DNA of 8,223 nt. It comes from Treponema sp. (GTDB taxonomy: Bacteria > Spirochaetota > Spirochaetia > Treponematales > Breznakiellaceae). The notes below the pieces were generated by a model. The model saw only the letters and a list, made by a program, of their open reading frames with translations. It was not told the origin of the DNA and did no database searches. Below, in pieces: positions 1 to 6,730 of this stretch. Numbering within the stretch: the first letter of the stretch is position 1; every line of letters begins with the position of its first letter. A program made the position numbers and the translations under genes. Where the stretch lies: positions 1 through 8,223 of the forward strand of contig JAITHH010000190.1 of the NCBI GenBank assembly GCA_031280065.1, given 5' to 3'.

Positions 1-728
1 ACCGGATTGCCTTCGGGGGTATAGCCCTTCCGGTTGTTGCCAGGGTCTAACAGCCGCTTGCCCCGGTGATAGAAAACATAATAGTACGTCCCCGGCGGCA
101 GCGGAAGACTCAAATAGTAAACGCCGGGACGTATCTCCCGCATTTCGTACATAAACGGGTCCCAGCGGTTAAAACTCCCCGCCACCGTAACCGTCTCCCC
201 CGGCGGCCCCTGGAAACGGAAACTCGCCATCCCCTCAGGCGGCGGCGGAATCACCGGTTCCCGGTCCCGGGGCGCGGGGAATTGCACCACCGACCGGTAC
301 ACCCCGGATGCGGCGTCCAGACGGCGCAGCGGGTTGAGGGGATCGGTCGTCCACAGCCCGTCTATGACAAGCCGGTATTCAAGCTCCCGCATCCCCTCCG
401 GAGGGGTATAGGCGTGAAAGAGAATCCCCGAATCGCGGTAGCGGTCTTCGGCCCCCTTCGCATACTCCTCGGAGCTCATATCAGTCCGCAGCACCCGCAG
501 GTTCCGAAACCAGTACACCCGGGAGAACCCCTCATGGGCAAAGGCGGCGCCCACCCGCCGGTAGCTCGACGGCGCGGTGAACAGTACCCCGTCCCCGATG
601 ATCTCCGGCGCTCCCGGCCCCTTCAATTGCAGAAGATGATCGGCAAATTGATAAGATTCTATATCGAGCGCCCCCGTATTACCGATAATAACTATAACAA
701 GGAGCATCCAGACCGTGTTCTTCTTCAT
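1..728 (-). CDS. secreted glycogen-binding (CBM48/E-set) domain protein, 3' end outside window
   Basis: The frame is open from an ATG at 728 to the left window edge, giving 242 codons without a stop; the C-terminus is missing. Residues 1-20 form a signal peptide: MKKN, then a hydrophobic stretch (VWMLLVIVII), then a likely cleavage near NTGA. Residues about 165-230 resemble the carbohydrate-binding family 48 / AMPK-beta glycogen-binding fold. The hallmark GSFNRWDP is at 184-191, followed by the PGVYYLSLPLPPGTYYYVFY strand pair and a K-R-L-L-D-P turn. Residues about 101-150 (ILFHAYTPPEGMRELEYRL, then DGLWTTDPLNP) look like a second, more diverged domain of the same fold. The protein is therefore probably exported to the periplasm or outer membrane and may bind glucan or act as a structural module; no catalytic domain is visible. 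A weak AAAGAA lies 5-10 bp before the start. It is divergent from the flagellar collar gene with a 45-bp gap. Existence is confident; function is only at domain level. Confidence 0.85.
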   Translation of the reverse strand, partial: MKKNTVWMLLVIVIIGNTGALDIESYQFADHLLQLKGPGAPEIIGDGVLFTAPSSYRRVGAAFAHEGFSRVYWFRNLRVLRTDMSSEEYAKGAEDRYRDSGILFHAYTPPEGMRELEYRLVIDGLWTTDPLNPLRRLDAASGVYRSVVQFPAPRDREPVIPPPPEGMASFRFQGPPGETVTVAGSFNRWDPFMYEMREIRPGVYYLSLPLPPGTYYYVFYHRGKRLLDPGNNRKGYTPEGNP

Positions 729-773
729 AATGTGTTCTTTACAATTATCGGTTGATGTTTCAATATCTTAATT
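729..773. promoter_or_regulatory. AT-rich divergent start region
   Basis: This 45-bp gap separates two divergent start codons and is strikingly AT-rich for this window. On the minus strand, TTAAGA (771-766) and GATAAT (749-744) are 16 bp apart and would start transcription about 9 bp before the minus-strand gene. On the plus strand, TTTACA (738-743) is 17 bp from a weak CAATAT (761-766), which would start transcription almost at the 774 ATG. No Shine-Dalgarno sequence precedes 774. The two predicted promoters overlap, so the genes may compete. Both are read by eye; the plus-strand -10 is poor. Confidence 0.4.
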
Positions 774-3713
774 ATGCCATCGTTAAAACAGCTTGACGCG
801 TTCAAAAAGTCTTTCCTCTCTATCGGCAACGAGTCAAAGGCGCTGAGAGCCGCGGGCGTGGAGCCCGAAGACTTGCCGCTGCCCCTGGCCGAGGCCAAGC
901 CGTCTTCCTCCCTGCCCCCGGAACTCGGCGGAACCGCAGCCGTCAAAAGACGGCCGCCCGCGCGGGATGGGTCCGGCCCGGAACCGCCCATAACGCCGGC
1001 GGAGCCGGAATCCGGTGAGTTCTCGTTTGAGGATTTGGATTTCGGCGCTTTTACCGCCAGTCCTGAGGTTTTGCCGGAAATACCTGACGATCTTGCCGCA
1101 TCTTTTCCCACGGTGGGCGAAGAGATCGAGCAGCTTGCCGCGCAGGAGGCCGGTTTGGACGGGCCTTCCGGGGAGATTCCCCTTGAAGCGGACACGGCTG
1201 ATACCAGTATAGAGGACGACGCGGGCTTGGGAAGCGCCGGGTTTGACCTGGAAAGCGCCGGGGACTTGAACGGGGAAACGGAGACGGCTGAATTCCCCCC
1301 GCCTGACGCGGCTGAATTCAACCTGCCCGCAGACGCTTTCGATGGAGCCGCCGAAGCGCCGCCTGATACCAGCGCACCGGAAGCGGCTTCAGCCGAAGTT
1401 CCCGCAGGCGGCGCGGGAGACGATCCCTTTGAAAACTTTGACCTGGACAGCGCGGCGGCGGAACCGTCCCCGCCGGAAGCATCTGATGGCGGCGAAGCCC
1501 CCCCCTTCCCTGACTTTGACAGCTTGGCAGACGGCTTTGACCTGAAAGGCATTGACGATATTTTCAGCGGCAATAAGGCCGCGCCGTCCCCAGCCGCCGC
1601 GCCGTCTCCGTCCAAACCTGCGGGAGCGCCCTCCCCGCCCCGCAGACCGGCTCAAAGGGAAGTGGAGGAGATAAACCTCAGCGAAGAAGACTACGCCCGG
1701 GTGGAAGCAGCCCTGGCCTCCTATCCCCTCAACCTGCGGATAGTCTGCGAAGAAATCATCGTTGAGCAGGCGGTCCCGCCGGAACTCATGTCGGCGTTTG
1801 TGCGCCTGCTGATCCGGGGGGGAACCCCCCGCGAAGCCGCGTCCATGGCGGGCAAAATACTGGGGCATCCGGTTATTCTGCCCAAGGGCGCGGAAAAGAA
1901 GACCGGCGAAGAGCTGGAGGCGGAGCAGGCCAGCTTCTATTATATCTTCTTCCGCCAGTTTCTTCCGATGTTCCGCATCTTCATGTTCTTCGCGCTGGTG
2001 GCGGCTTCCCTGTTCTATCTGGCCTACCAGTTTATCTACAAGCCGCTGCGGGCCGAATCGATTTACAAACAGGGCCATGAACGGATCGCCGCCGGGGAGT
2101 ACGAACGGGCCAACGAGCGGTTCAGTGAAGCCTTCAGCCTCCACCGGAACCGGAACTGGTTTTACCGTTACGCCGAGGGGTTCCGGGAGGAGCGGCAGTA
2201 CATCTACGCGGAGAAGAAGTACGAGGACCTGCTGCGCTACTACCCCCGGAATAAGAAGGGGGTACTGGATTACGCCGCTATGGAGAGCGCTGAAATGCGC
2301 AACTATCCCCAGGCGGACCGGATTCTCCGGCAGCACCTGTTGGATTACGCCGTCAATGACCGCGAGGGGCTCATCGCCCTGGGGGATAACAGCCTGGCCT
2401 GGGGCGATGTCGAAAGCGAGCGCTACGAGAATGCGCGGCAGGCCTATGCCCGGCTCCTGGAACTCTACGGCTGGGAGGACGACTCCATCGTTGAACGGAT
2501 GATGCGCTACTTTATCCGTACCGATCAGTTGGGCGAGGTGCTGCCCCTCCAGCGGCGCTTTATCGATAACCCCAAGCGGAAAATCCGTCCTGACACGCTG
2601 GCGGAGCTGGGGGGCTACCTCCTGGACAAGCGTCTCGAAGAGACCAAAGGGGTTCCCGATGAGAACATCCGGCGTATCGAGGGTATCCGCGAGGTGCTCA
2701 TGCGGGCGGCTCAGGCCGCGCCGGATCAGCCGGAGCCCCATTACCACCTGGCCCGGTACTACCGCGAATTCGGGGCCCTCCCGGACGAGCGGACCTCGCT
2801 GGAACGGGCGATCCGGGGTTTCGATACGGCCAGGGAAGAAACGGCCCGGCGCGCGGGCTACCGGATCGACGCGGAGCGGCGCTACGCCCAGTCCCTCATC
2901 AATACCCGTGATTTCATAGACGCCGAACGGGAACTCACCAAGGGGATAACGGTCTACCAGGACGCCCTGGAGCGGCGGCTCATCTCCCGCTCCCCGGAAT
3001 TCGGCAGGCTCTACGCCGACCTGGGGGACTTGGAGTACTTTGTCAAATCCGGCGACATGAACAGCGTCCTGGAATTCTACCGGCTTTCGGAGGAGCACGG
3101 CTGGGCCCCGGTGGAGATGCAGTACCGCATGGGGGCGGCGCATTACCAACTGCGCCAGTGGGAAGCGGCGATGAACCGTTTCTTTACCGCCACCGCCGAA
3201 TTGCCGCTGAACCGGCGGCTCCTGTACGCGATAGGGAATGTGCTGTACCAGCGGGGCGACTATTCTTTAGCGCAGGGGTACTATTCCCGGCTCTTGGACC
3301 TCTTAGAGGCGGACCGGGCCCGCTTCCCCATCCTGGCCATCAACGAGCGGACCGATCACCTGGAATTGGCGGAGCGGATGATGGTTGCCCGGAACAACAT
3401 GGGGGTTACGATGGAAGCCTTGGCGGACCGGACGGGCCGGACATCCTACCGTTCAGGGGCGCTGGGGCTGTTCACGGAGTCGGCACGGGCGTGGGATGCC
3501 ATTACCCGCGATCCGGTAACGATGGTCCGTTCCGGCGCGGGGGATATGTCCAATCCGGGGGTGAATCTGGCTTATATCAATTCCCGTAACTCGCTCTACC
3601 CGGTGCCGGACTTTGAGCCGCAGCTCTACCTCCACATTGACAAGGACGTGCTGGAGCCGTCTCCCTGGGAAGAACTGGCTCCCGCTGGCCGGCGGCTGTC
3701 TAATCAGCTCTAA
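774..3713 (+). CDS. flcA: periplasmic flagellar collar protein FlcA-like, TPR protein
   Basis: This 979-residue protein matches, from memory, the layout of spirochaete FlcA (Borrelia BB0326), the collar protein that helps assemble the stator ring of periplasmic flagella. There is no signal peptide. Residues 1-40 are a conserved-looking start (PSLKQLDAFKKSF, ending DLPLP). Residues about 41-290 are acidic, Ala/Pro/Glu-rich and probably disordered, with recurring Phe-Asp-Leu motifs at 157, 222 and 255. Residues about 295-372 look folded and helical (EEDYARVEAAL through GHPVILPKG). One membrane span is at 400-421. From about 425 on come helical TPR-like repeats (for example IYKQGHERIAAGEYERANERF and ALGDNSLAWG), ending in a non-TPR tail with DKDVLEPSPWEEL. 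The inferred topology is N-terminus in the cytoplasm and TPR part in the periplasm. An in-frame TGA at 753 leaves ATG 774 as the only good start, but no Shine-Dalgarno is present. The alternative is another membrane-anchored TPR protein; the gene itself is certain. Confidence 0.75.
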   Translation: MPSLKQLDAFKKSFLSIGNESKALRAAGVEPEDLPLPLAEAKPSSSLPPELGGTAAVKRRPPARDGSGPEPPITPAEPESGEFSFEDLDFGAFTASPEVLPEIPDDLAASFPTVGEEIEQLAAQEAGLDGPSGEIPLEADTADTSIEDDAGLGSAGFDLESAGDLNGETETAEFPPPDAAEFNLPADAFDGAAEAPPDTSAPEAASAEVPAGGAGDDPFENFDLDSAAAEPSPPEASDGGEAPPFPDFDSLADGFDLKGIDDIFSGNKAAPSPAAAPSPSKPAGAPSPPRRPAQREVEEINLSEEDYARVEAALASYPLNLRIVCEEIIVEQAVPPELMSAFVRLLIRGGTPREAASMAGKILGHPVILPKGAEKKTGEELEAEQASFYYIFFRQFLPMFRIFMFFALVAASLFYLAYQFIYKPLRAESIYKQGHERIAAGEYERANERFSEAFSLHRNRNWFYRYAEGFREERQYIYAEKKYEDLLRYYPRNKKGVLDYAAMESAEMRNYPQADRILRQHLLDYAVNDREGLIALGDNSLAWGDVESERYENARQAYARLLELYGWEDDSIVERMMRYFIRTDQLGEVLPLQRRFIDNPKRKIRPDTLAELGGYLLDKRLEETKGVPDENIRRIEGIREVLMRAAQAAPDQPEPHYHLARYYREFGALPDERTSLERAIRGFDTAREETARRAGYRIDAERRYAQSLINTRDFIDAERELTKGITVYQDALERRLISRSPEFGRLYADLGDLEYFVKSGDMNSVLEFYRLSEEHGWAPVEMQYRMGAAHYQLRQWEAAMNRFFTATAELPLNRRLLYAIGNVLYQRGDYSLAQGYYSRLLDLLEADRARFPILAINERTDHLELAERMMVARNNMGVTMEALADRTGRTSYRSGALGLFTESARAWDAITRDPVTMVRSGAGDMSNPGVNLAYINSRNSLYPVPDFEPQLYLHIDKDVLEPSPWEELAPAGRRLSNQL

Positions 3714-3718
3714 CTGTT

Positions 3719-3837
3719 GCGGGGGCGGTGCCCCCCGGATGGCTTGGTGATGCGCCCACTGGAAACGGCGCGCCTGGCGAGTGGGGGGACCGGGGGGCCT
3801 GGGCCCCCCGGCGGGGGTACGGGGGCAGGGCCCCCGT
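3719..3837 (+). repeat. G/C-tract inverted-arm element, copy A (left arm shortened)
   Basis: This non-coding element fills most of the gap between flcA and pyrG. The right arm (3783-3837) reads G6-N3-G6-N6-C6-N3-G5-N3-G5-N5-C5 plus two bases. The 46-bp core is 3737-3782. The left arm (3719-3736) is reduced to one hairpin, GGGGGC-GGT-GCCCCC at 3721-3735, ending in a C6 run. Further hairpins are at 3792-3809 (GGGGGGCC-TG-GGCCCCCC) and 3821-3835 (GGGGGC-AGG-GCCCCC). From 3731 to 3836 it aligns without gaps to the reverse strand of copy B (7582-7477), with 15 differences in 106 by my count. The hairpins could stop transcription after flcA, but no T-run follows them. Confidence 0.85.
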
Positions 3838-3838
3838 A

Positions 3839-3867
3839 TTGACCAGACGCGCCGGGCCGGGGATAAT
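3839..3867 (+). promoter_or_regulatory. sigma-70-type promoter for pyrG, near-leaderless
   Basis: TTGACC (3839-3844) and GATAAT (3862-3867) are exactly 17 bp apart; each matches five of six consensus bases. The usual spacing places transcription start at about 3873-3876, and the pyrG ATG is at 3876. No Shine-Dalgarno sequence would fit on such a transcript. The promoter directly abuts the end of repeat copy A. The motif is visible; activity is inferred. Confidence 0.65.
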
Positions 3868-3875
3868 CTATCTAC

Positions 3876-5486
3876 ATGAAAAAGTTTATTTTTGTCTCAG
3901 GCGGCGTCTGCTCAAGCCTTGGCAAGGGAGTGGCCGCGTCTTCCCTGGGAGCCCTGCTGGAAGGCCGCGGACTCAATGTCCGCATGGTAAAGTGCGATCC
4001 CTATATCAACGTGGACGCGGGAACCATGAGCCCCTACCAGCACGGTGAAGTCTACGTCACCGATGACGGCGCGGAAACCGACCTTGACTTGGGGAATTAC
4101 GCCCGTTTTACCTCCGGCCCCTTGTCCAAAACCAACTCCATCACCACCGGACAGGTCTACGACTCGGTGATCCGCAAGGAGCGGGAGGGCCGCTACCTGG
4201 GACGTTGCGTCCAGGTGATCCCCCATATCACCGATGAGATAAAAAGCCGCATCCTGGCCGTGGCCAAAGAGGATGCCGATACCGACGTAGTCATCGTGGA
4301 GATAGGCGGCACCGTGGGGGACATCGAGTCCGTGCCCTTTCTGGAAGCGGCGCGGCAGCTCATCCACGAATCGGGCCGGAGCAACGCCATTTCCGTGCAC
4401 CTGACCCTGATCCCCCAGGTTGCCGGCTCCGAACTCAAGACCAAACCCACCCAACACTCAGTCAAAGCCATGCAGGAGCAGGGAATTCAGCCCGATGTGC
4501 TGATCTGCCGGGCACCGGTGCTGCTGGACGAGCCTACCCGCCGGAAGATCGCCCTCTTCACCAACGTGGAAACCGAGGCGGTCTTTACTTCATACGACAT
4601 CGACACTACAATCTACGAAGTTCCCCTGATCTTCTTTGACCAGAAGCTCGATCAGGTGGTACTCAAGAAGCTGGGAGTGGAAAGCCGCCACGCCGACCTC
4701 AAACCCTGGTACGCCATGATGGAGCGGTTCGGCTCCCGCAAGGGCGCGGTGCGGATCGGCATTGTGGGCAAGTACATGGACCTCCATGACGCATACAAAT
4801 CGGTGTACGAGGCGCTGTTTCACGCCGGTCTTGAGTGCCTGGCGGAAGTGGAGCTGGTCAAGGTTGATTCCTCCCGCCTGGAGGAGGCCGAAGACCCTGA
4901 AACCATCCTGGGCGGCGTGGACGGCGTACTGGTTCCCGGCGGCTTCGGGCAGCGGGGGATCAACGGCATGGTGGAGGCTGCGGCCTGGGCGCGGAAGCGC
5001 GGAGTTCCCTACTTCGGCATCTGCCTGGGGATGCAGGTCATGGTGATCGACTGGGGCAGGAACGTGCTGGGCTGGAAGGACGCGGATTCCACCGAGTTTA
5101 ACCCGGACACCAAGCATCCGGTGATCAGCCTGCTGGAAGATCAGGTGGATGTGAAGGACTACGGGGGGACTATGCGGCTGGGGAAGAGCGAGTCGGTTGC
5201 GGAACCGGGGAGCCTGATCATGACCGCATACCGCGGGCGGAGCGTTTTTGAGCGGCACCGGCACCGCTACGAGTTCGCCAATCAGTACCGGGGCGATATG
5301 ACCGGGTCCGGGCTGCGGATCGGGGCCCTGACCCCCGATGGGAGCCTGGTGGAGTGCGTGGAATGGCCGAATCATCCCTGGGGGCTGGGCGTCCAGTTCC
5401 ACCCGGAATTCAAGTCCAAACCCACCGCGGCGGCTCCCCTTTTCCGTGACTTTATCGCCGCCGTCAAACAGGCGCGGACAAACTAA
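3876..5486 (+). CDS. pyrG: CTP synthase (glutamine hydrolysing)
   Basis: PyrG makes CTP from UTP, ATP and glutamine in the cytoplasm, the last step of pyrimidine nucleotide synthesis. The 536 residues are close to the usual size (about 545 in E. coli). The N-terminal synthetase domain (about 1-270) carries the P-loop SSLGKG at 13-18, the metal and nucleotide site DLDLGNYARF from residue 69, EIGGTVGDIES from 142, and the UTP/CTP-site segment KTKPTQHSVK at 188-197. The C-terminal class I glutamine amidotransferase domain (about 290-536) has the oxyanion segment VPGGFGQRG, the nucleophile Cys383 in GICLGMQ, and the His509/Glu511 pair in QFHPEF. Two small departures from the forms I remember are Cys12 where Val is common (GGVCSSLGKG) and Ala in NYARF where Glu is common. 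All catalytic residues I can check are present. The start fits the family N-terminus (MKKFIFVSGG). Confidence 0.98.
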   Translation: MKKFIFVSGGVCSSLGKGVAASSLGALLEGRGLNVRMVKCDPYINVDAGTMSPYQHGEVYVTDDGAETDLDLGNYARFTSGPLSKTNSITTGQVYDSVIRKEREGRYLGRCVQVIPHITDEIKSRILAVAKEDADTDVVIVEIGGTVGDIESVPFLEAARQLIHESGRSNAISVHLTLIPQVAGSELKTKPTQHSVKAMQEQGIQPDVLICRAPVLLDEPTRRKIALFTNVETEAVFTSYDIDTTIYEVPLIFFDQKLDQVVLKKLGVESRHADLKPWYAMMERFGSRKGAVRIGIVGKYMDLHDAYKSVYEALFHAGLECLAEVELVKVDSSRLEEAEDPETILGGVDGVLVPGGFGQRGINGMVEAAAWARKRGVPYFGICLGMQVMVIDWGRNVLGWKDADSTEFNPDTKHPVISLLEDQVDVKDYGGTMRLGKSESVAEPGSLIMTAYRGRSVFERHRHRYEFANQYRGDMTGSGLRIGALTPDGSLVECVEWPNHPWGLGVQFHPEFKSKPTAAAPLFRDFIAAVKQARTN

Positions 5487-5524
5487 CCGGGGGGGCCGGG
5501 GGGTTGCGGGGGTAGAACCCCCGC
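5487..5524 (+). repeat. G/C-tract element, copy C (internally shortened arm) with hairpin
   Basis: Immediately after the pyrG stop the sequence reads G7-CC-G6-TTGC-G5-TAGAA-C5-GC. It matches a right arm of the element in copies A and B with its middle hairpin missing. A strong hairpin, GCGGGGGT-AGA-ACCCCCGC, is at 5506-5524 (8-bp stem, 3-base loop). The G-runs at 5489-5512 also fit the canonical four-run G-quadruplex pattern if the G7 run is split. It lies between pyrG and lptC, 13 bp before the lptC start, so it could weaken read-through, but there is no T-run. Confidence 0.75.
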
Positions 5525-5537
5525 ATGGAGGGCAGAC

Positions 5538-6107
5538 ATGAAACGGCTATTTCTGTACTTCTTCCTCATAACGCTCGGAAGCTGCTCGTTTGATTACCAG
5601 AGCCTCGCCCCGGAAGACGAAAGCCAGCCCGATCTTATCATGGACGAAGTCGAGTACGTCCGGGTGCGGGACGGGAGCCCGGTGGTGCGCTTTGAAGCGG
5701 AACACGCGGAACGCTATGAAAAGCGGCAGACCATGGAACTCAAGCGCTTCTCGTTTGAGCAGTTTGAGCAGCGCGGGGATGAGGTGAACGCCGCGGGGAG
5801 CGCGGGGGCCGCGTCCGTGGAGCTGGAGTCGGGGAATATCCGCATGGACGCGGGGGTGCGGATCGCCGTGGATTCCGAAGACGTTGTCATGGAAACCGCC
5901 GCCCTGGACTGGGCCGACAAGGAACGGCGCCTGTCCGCCGGGGAAAGCGCCCCGGTGGACATTCAGCGTTCCGATGGAACCACGTTTACCGGCTGGGGGT
6001 TTTCCGCGGATGTGCGCCAGCGGACCTGGAGTTTTACCGGGGGCGCGACCGGAACCTATGTCCACGAGGACGATGAGGAGCCGGAAGCGGAGGGCGGCGG
6101 AGAATGA
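5538..6107 (+). CDS. lptC: LptC-family periplasmic protein of Lpt export, probable lipoprotein
   Basis: LptC sits at the inner membrane, receives lipopolysaccharide or a related glycolipid from the LptB2FG transporter, and passes it to LptA. The protein has 189 residues, the usual size. Residues 1-15 are a short signal (MKRLFLYFFLITLGS) and L13-G14-S15-C16 looks like a lipobox, so it may be anchored by lipid on Cys16 instead of the N-terminal helix of E. coli LptC. The following beta-rich part has LptC-like features: MDEVEYVRVRDGSPVVRFEA at 35-54, AERYEKRQTMEL at 57-68, and TGWGFSADVRQRTWSFTGG at 151-169. It ends in an acidic tail from about 177. A clear GGAGGG at 5527-5532 is 5 bp before the ATG and supports this start. 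The stop overlaps the lptA start by 4 bp. Sequence similarity in this family is low, so assignment leans on gene order. Confidence 0.85.
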   Translation: MKRLFLYFFLITLGSCSFDYQSLAPEDESQPDLIMDEVEYVRVRDGSPVVRFEAEHAERYEKRQTMELKRFSFEQFEQRGDEVNAAGSAGAASVELESGNIRMDAGVRIAVDSEDVVMETAALDWADKERRLSAGESAPVDIQRSDGTTFTGWGFSADVRQRTWSFTGGATGTYVHEDDEEPEAEGGGE

Positions 6108-6727
6108 AGGCGGGCGCGGTACGAATCGCGGTATGCGCGGCGATCTGCCTGTGGCCTGGCGCGTCCCTTTCCGGCGACACCTTTACCTTCAAGGCGGACC
6201 GGATGAGCGGCGGGCGGGCTTCGGGCAAGGAGATCACGGTGCTGGCGGGAAACGCCGAGGTACATTCGGACAATCTTATCTTGAGGGCGGACCGGATCGA
6301 ACTTCACGGGAACGACAACCAATTCATCGACTGCGCGGGGAATGTCTGGGGCCGGGAGGAGGAGAAGGACATCCTCTTTCAAACCGACCGGCTGCGCTAT
6401 GACCGCAAGCTGAAGATCGCCCGGCTGGAGGGCAACGCCTCGCTGGAGGACAGGAAGAACGAGATTGTGGCGCGGGGCCGCTTTATTGAGTACGACGACC
6501 AGTCAGAAATCACGGTGTTTCAAATCTCGGTCCGGCTGTTCAAGGACACGATGGTGTGCCGTTCCGAGTATGCGGTATACCGGCGCAAAGAAAAGCTCCT
6601 GGACCTTTCGGGCTTTCCGGTGGTGTATAAAAAGAGCGATGAATTCCGCGCCGACCGTATCCGGGTAGACCTGGATACCGATGACGTTACGATGGAAGGC
6701 TCTGTTTCCGGCTCGATAAAGGACTAG
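6104..6727 (+). CDS. lptA: LptA/OstA-family periplasmic bridge protein
   Basis: LptA molecules stack their beta-jellyroll folds into a groove that carries glycolipid across the periplasm. This 207-residue protein has a signal peptide at 1 to about 22 (KAGAVRIAVCAAICLWPGA). It then shows five or more rung-like repeats of the OstA type: ADRMSGGRASGKEITVLAGN from 31, ADRIELHGNDNQFIDCAGNV from 62, TDRLRYDRKLKIARLEGNAS from 94, GRFIEYDDQSEITVF from 125, and ADRIRVDLDTDDVTMEGSVS from 183. The mature part has two cysteines, Cys77 and Cys152, which might form a disulfide. ATG 6104 overlaps the lptC stop (ATGA), a sign of translational coupling, with GGAGGG at 6089-6094 upstream. The order lptC-lptA-lptB supports the call. 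Confidence 0.9.
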   Translation: MKAGAVRIAVCAAICLWPGASLSGDTFTFKADRMSGGRASGKEITVLAGNAEVHSDNLILRADRIELHGNDNQFIDCAGNVWGREEEKDILFQTDRLRYDRKLKIARLEGNASLEDRKNEIVARGRFIEYDDQSEITVFQISVRLFKDTMVCRSEYAVYRRKEKLLDLSGFPVVYKKSDEFRADRIRVDLDTDDVTMEGSVSGSIKD

Positions 6728-6730
6728 GCG

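Noticed and set aside
66..755. Plus-strand Arg/Pro-rich frame (229 codons)
   Set aside because: It is the antisense of the glycogen-binding protein gene, which has a signal peptide and a recognisable domain in the other strand.
725..1615. Minus-strand Ser/Ala/Gly-rich frame (296 codons)
   Set aside because: It is the antisense of the acidic low-complexity part of flcA; the Ser richness is a by-product of codon bias, and it would overlap the true minus-strand gene start.
1816..1830. G7-AA-C6 inside flcA, resembling an element hairpin
   Set aside because: It encodes an ordinary Arg-Gly-Gly-Thr-Pro-Arg segment in a folded region, lacks neighbouring tracts of the right spacing, and the two-base spacer does not fit the element.
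1389..3149. Long minus-strand open frame (586 codons) opposite flcA
   Set aside because: It lies fully inside the flcA gene, has a Pro/Val/Gly/Arg-rich composition typical of an antisense GC-rich shadow frame, and shows no domain or start signal.
3714..3875. Tract hairpins as classic intrinsic terminators
   Set aside because: No T-run follows any hairpin, and the same structures occur in gaps of different gene orientation, so termination is not their obvious shared role.
3728..4048. Small plus-strand frame across the flcA-pyrG gap
   Set aside because: It starts inside repeat copy A and overlaps pyrG in another frame; the Gly/Pro/Arg content comes from the G/C tracts.
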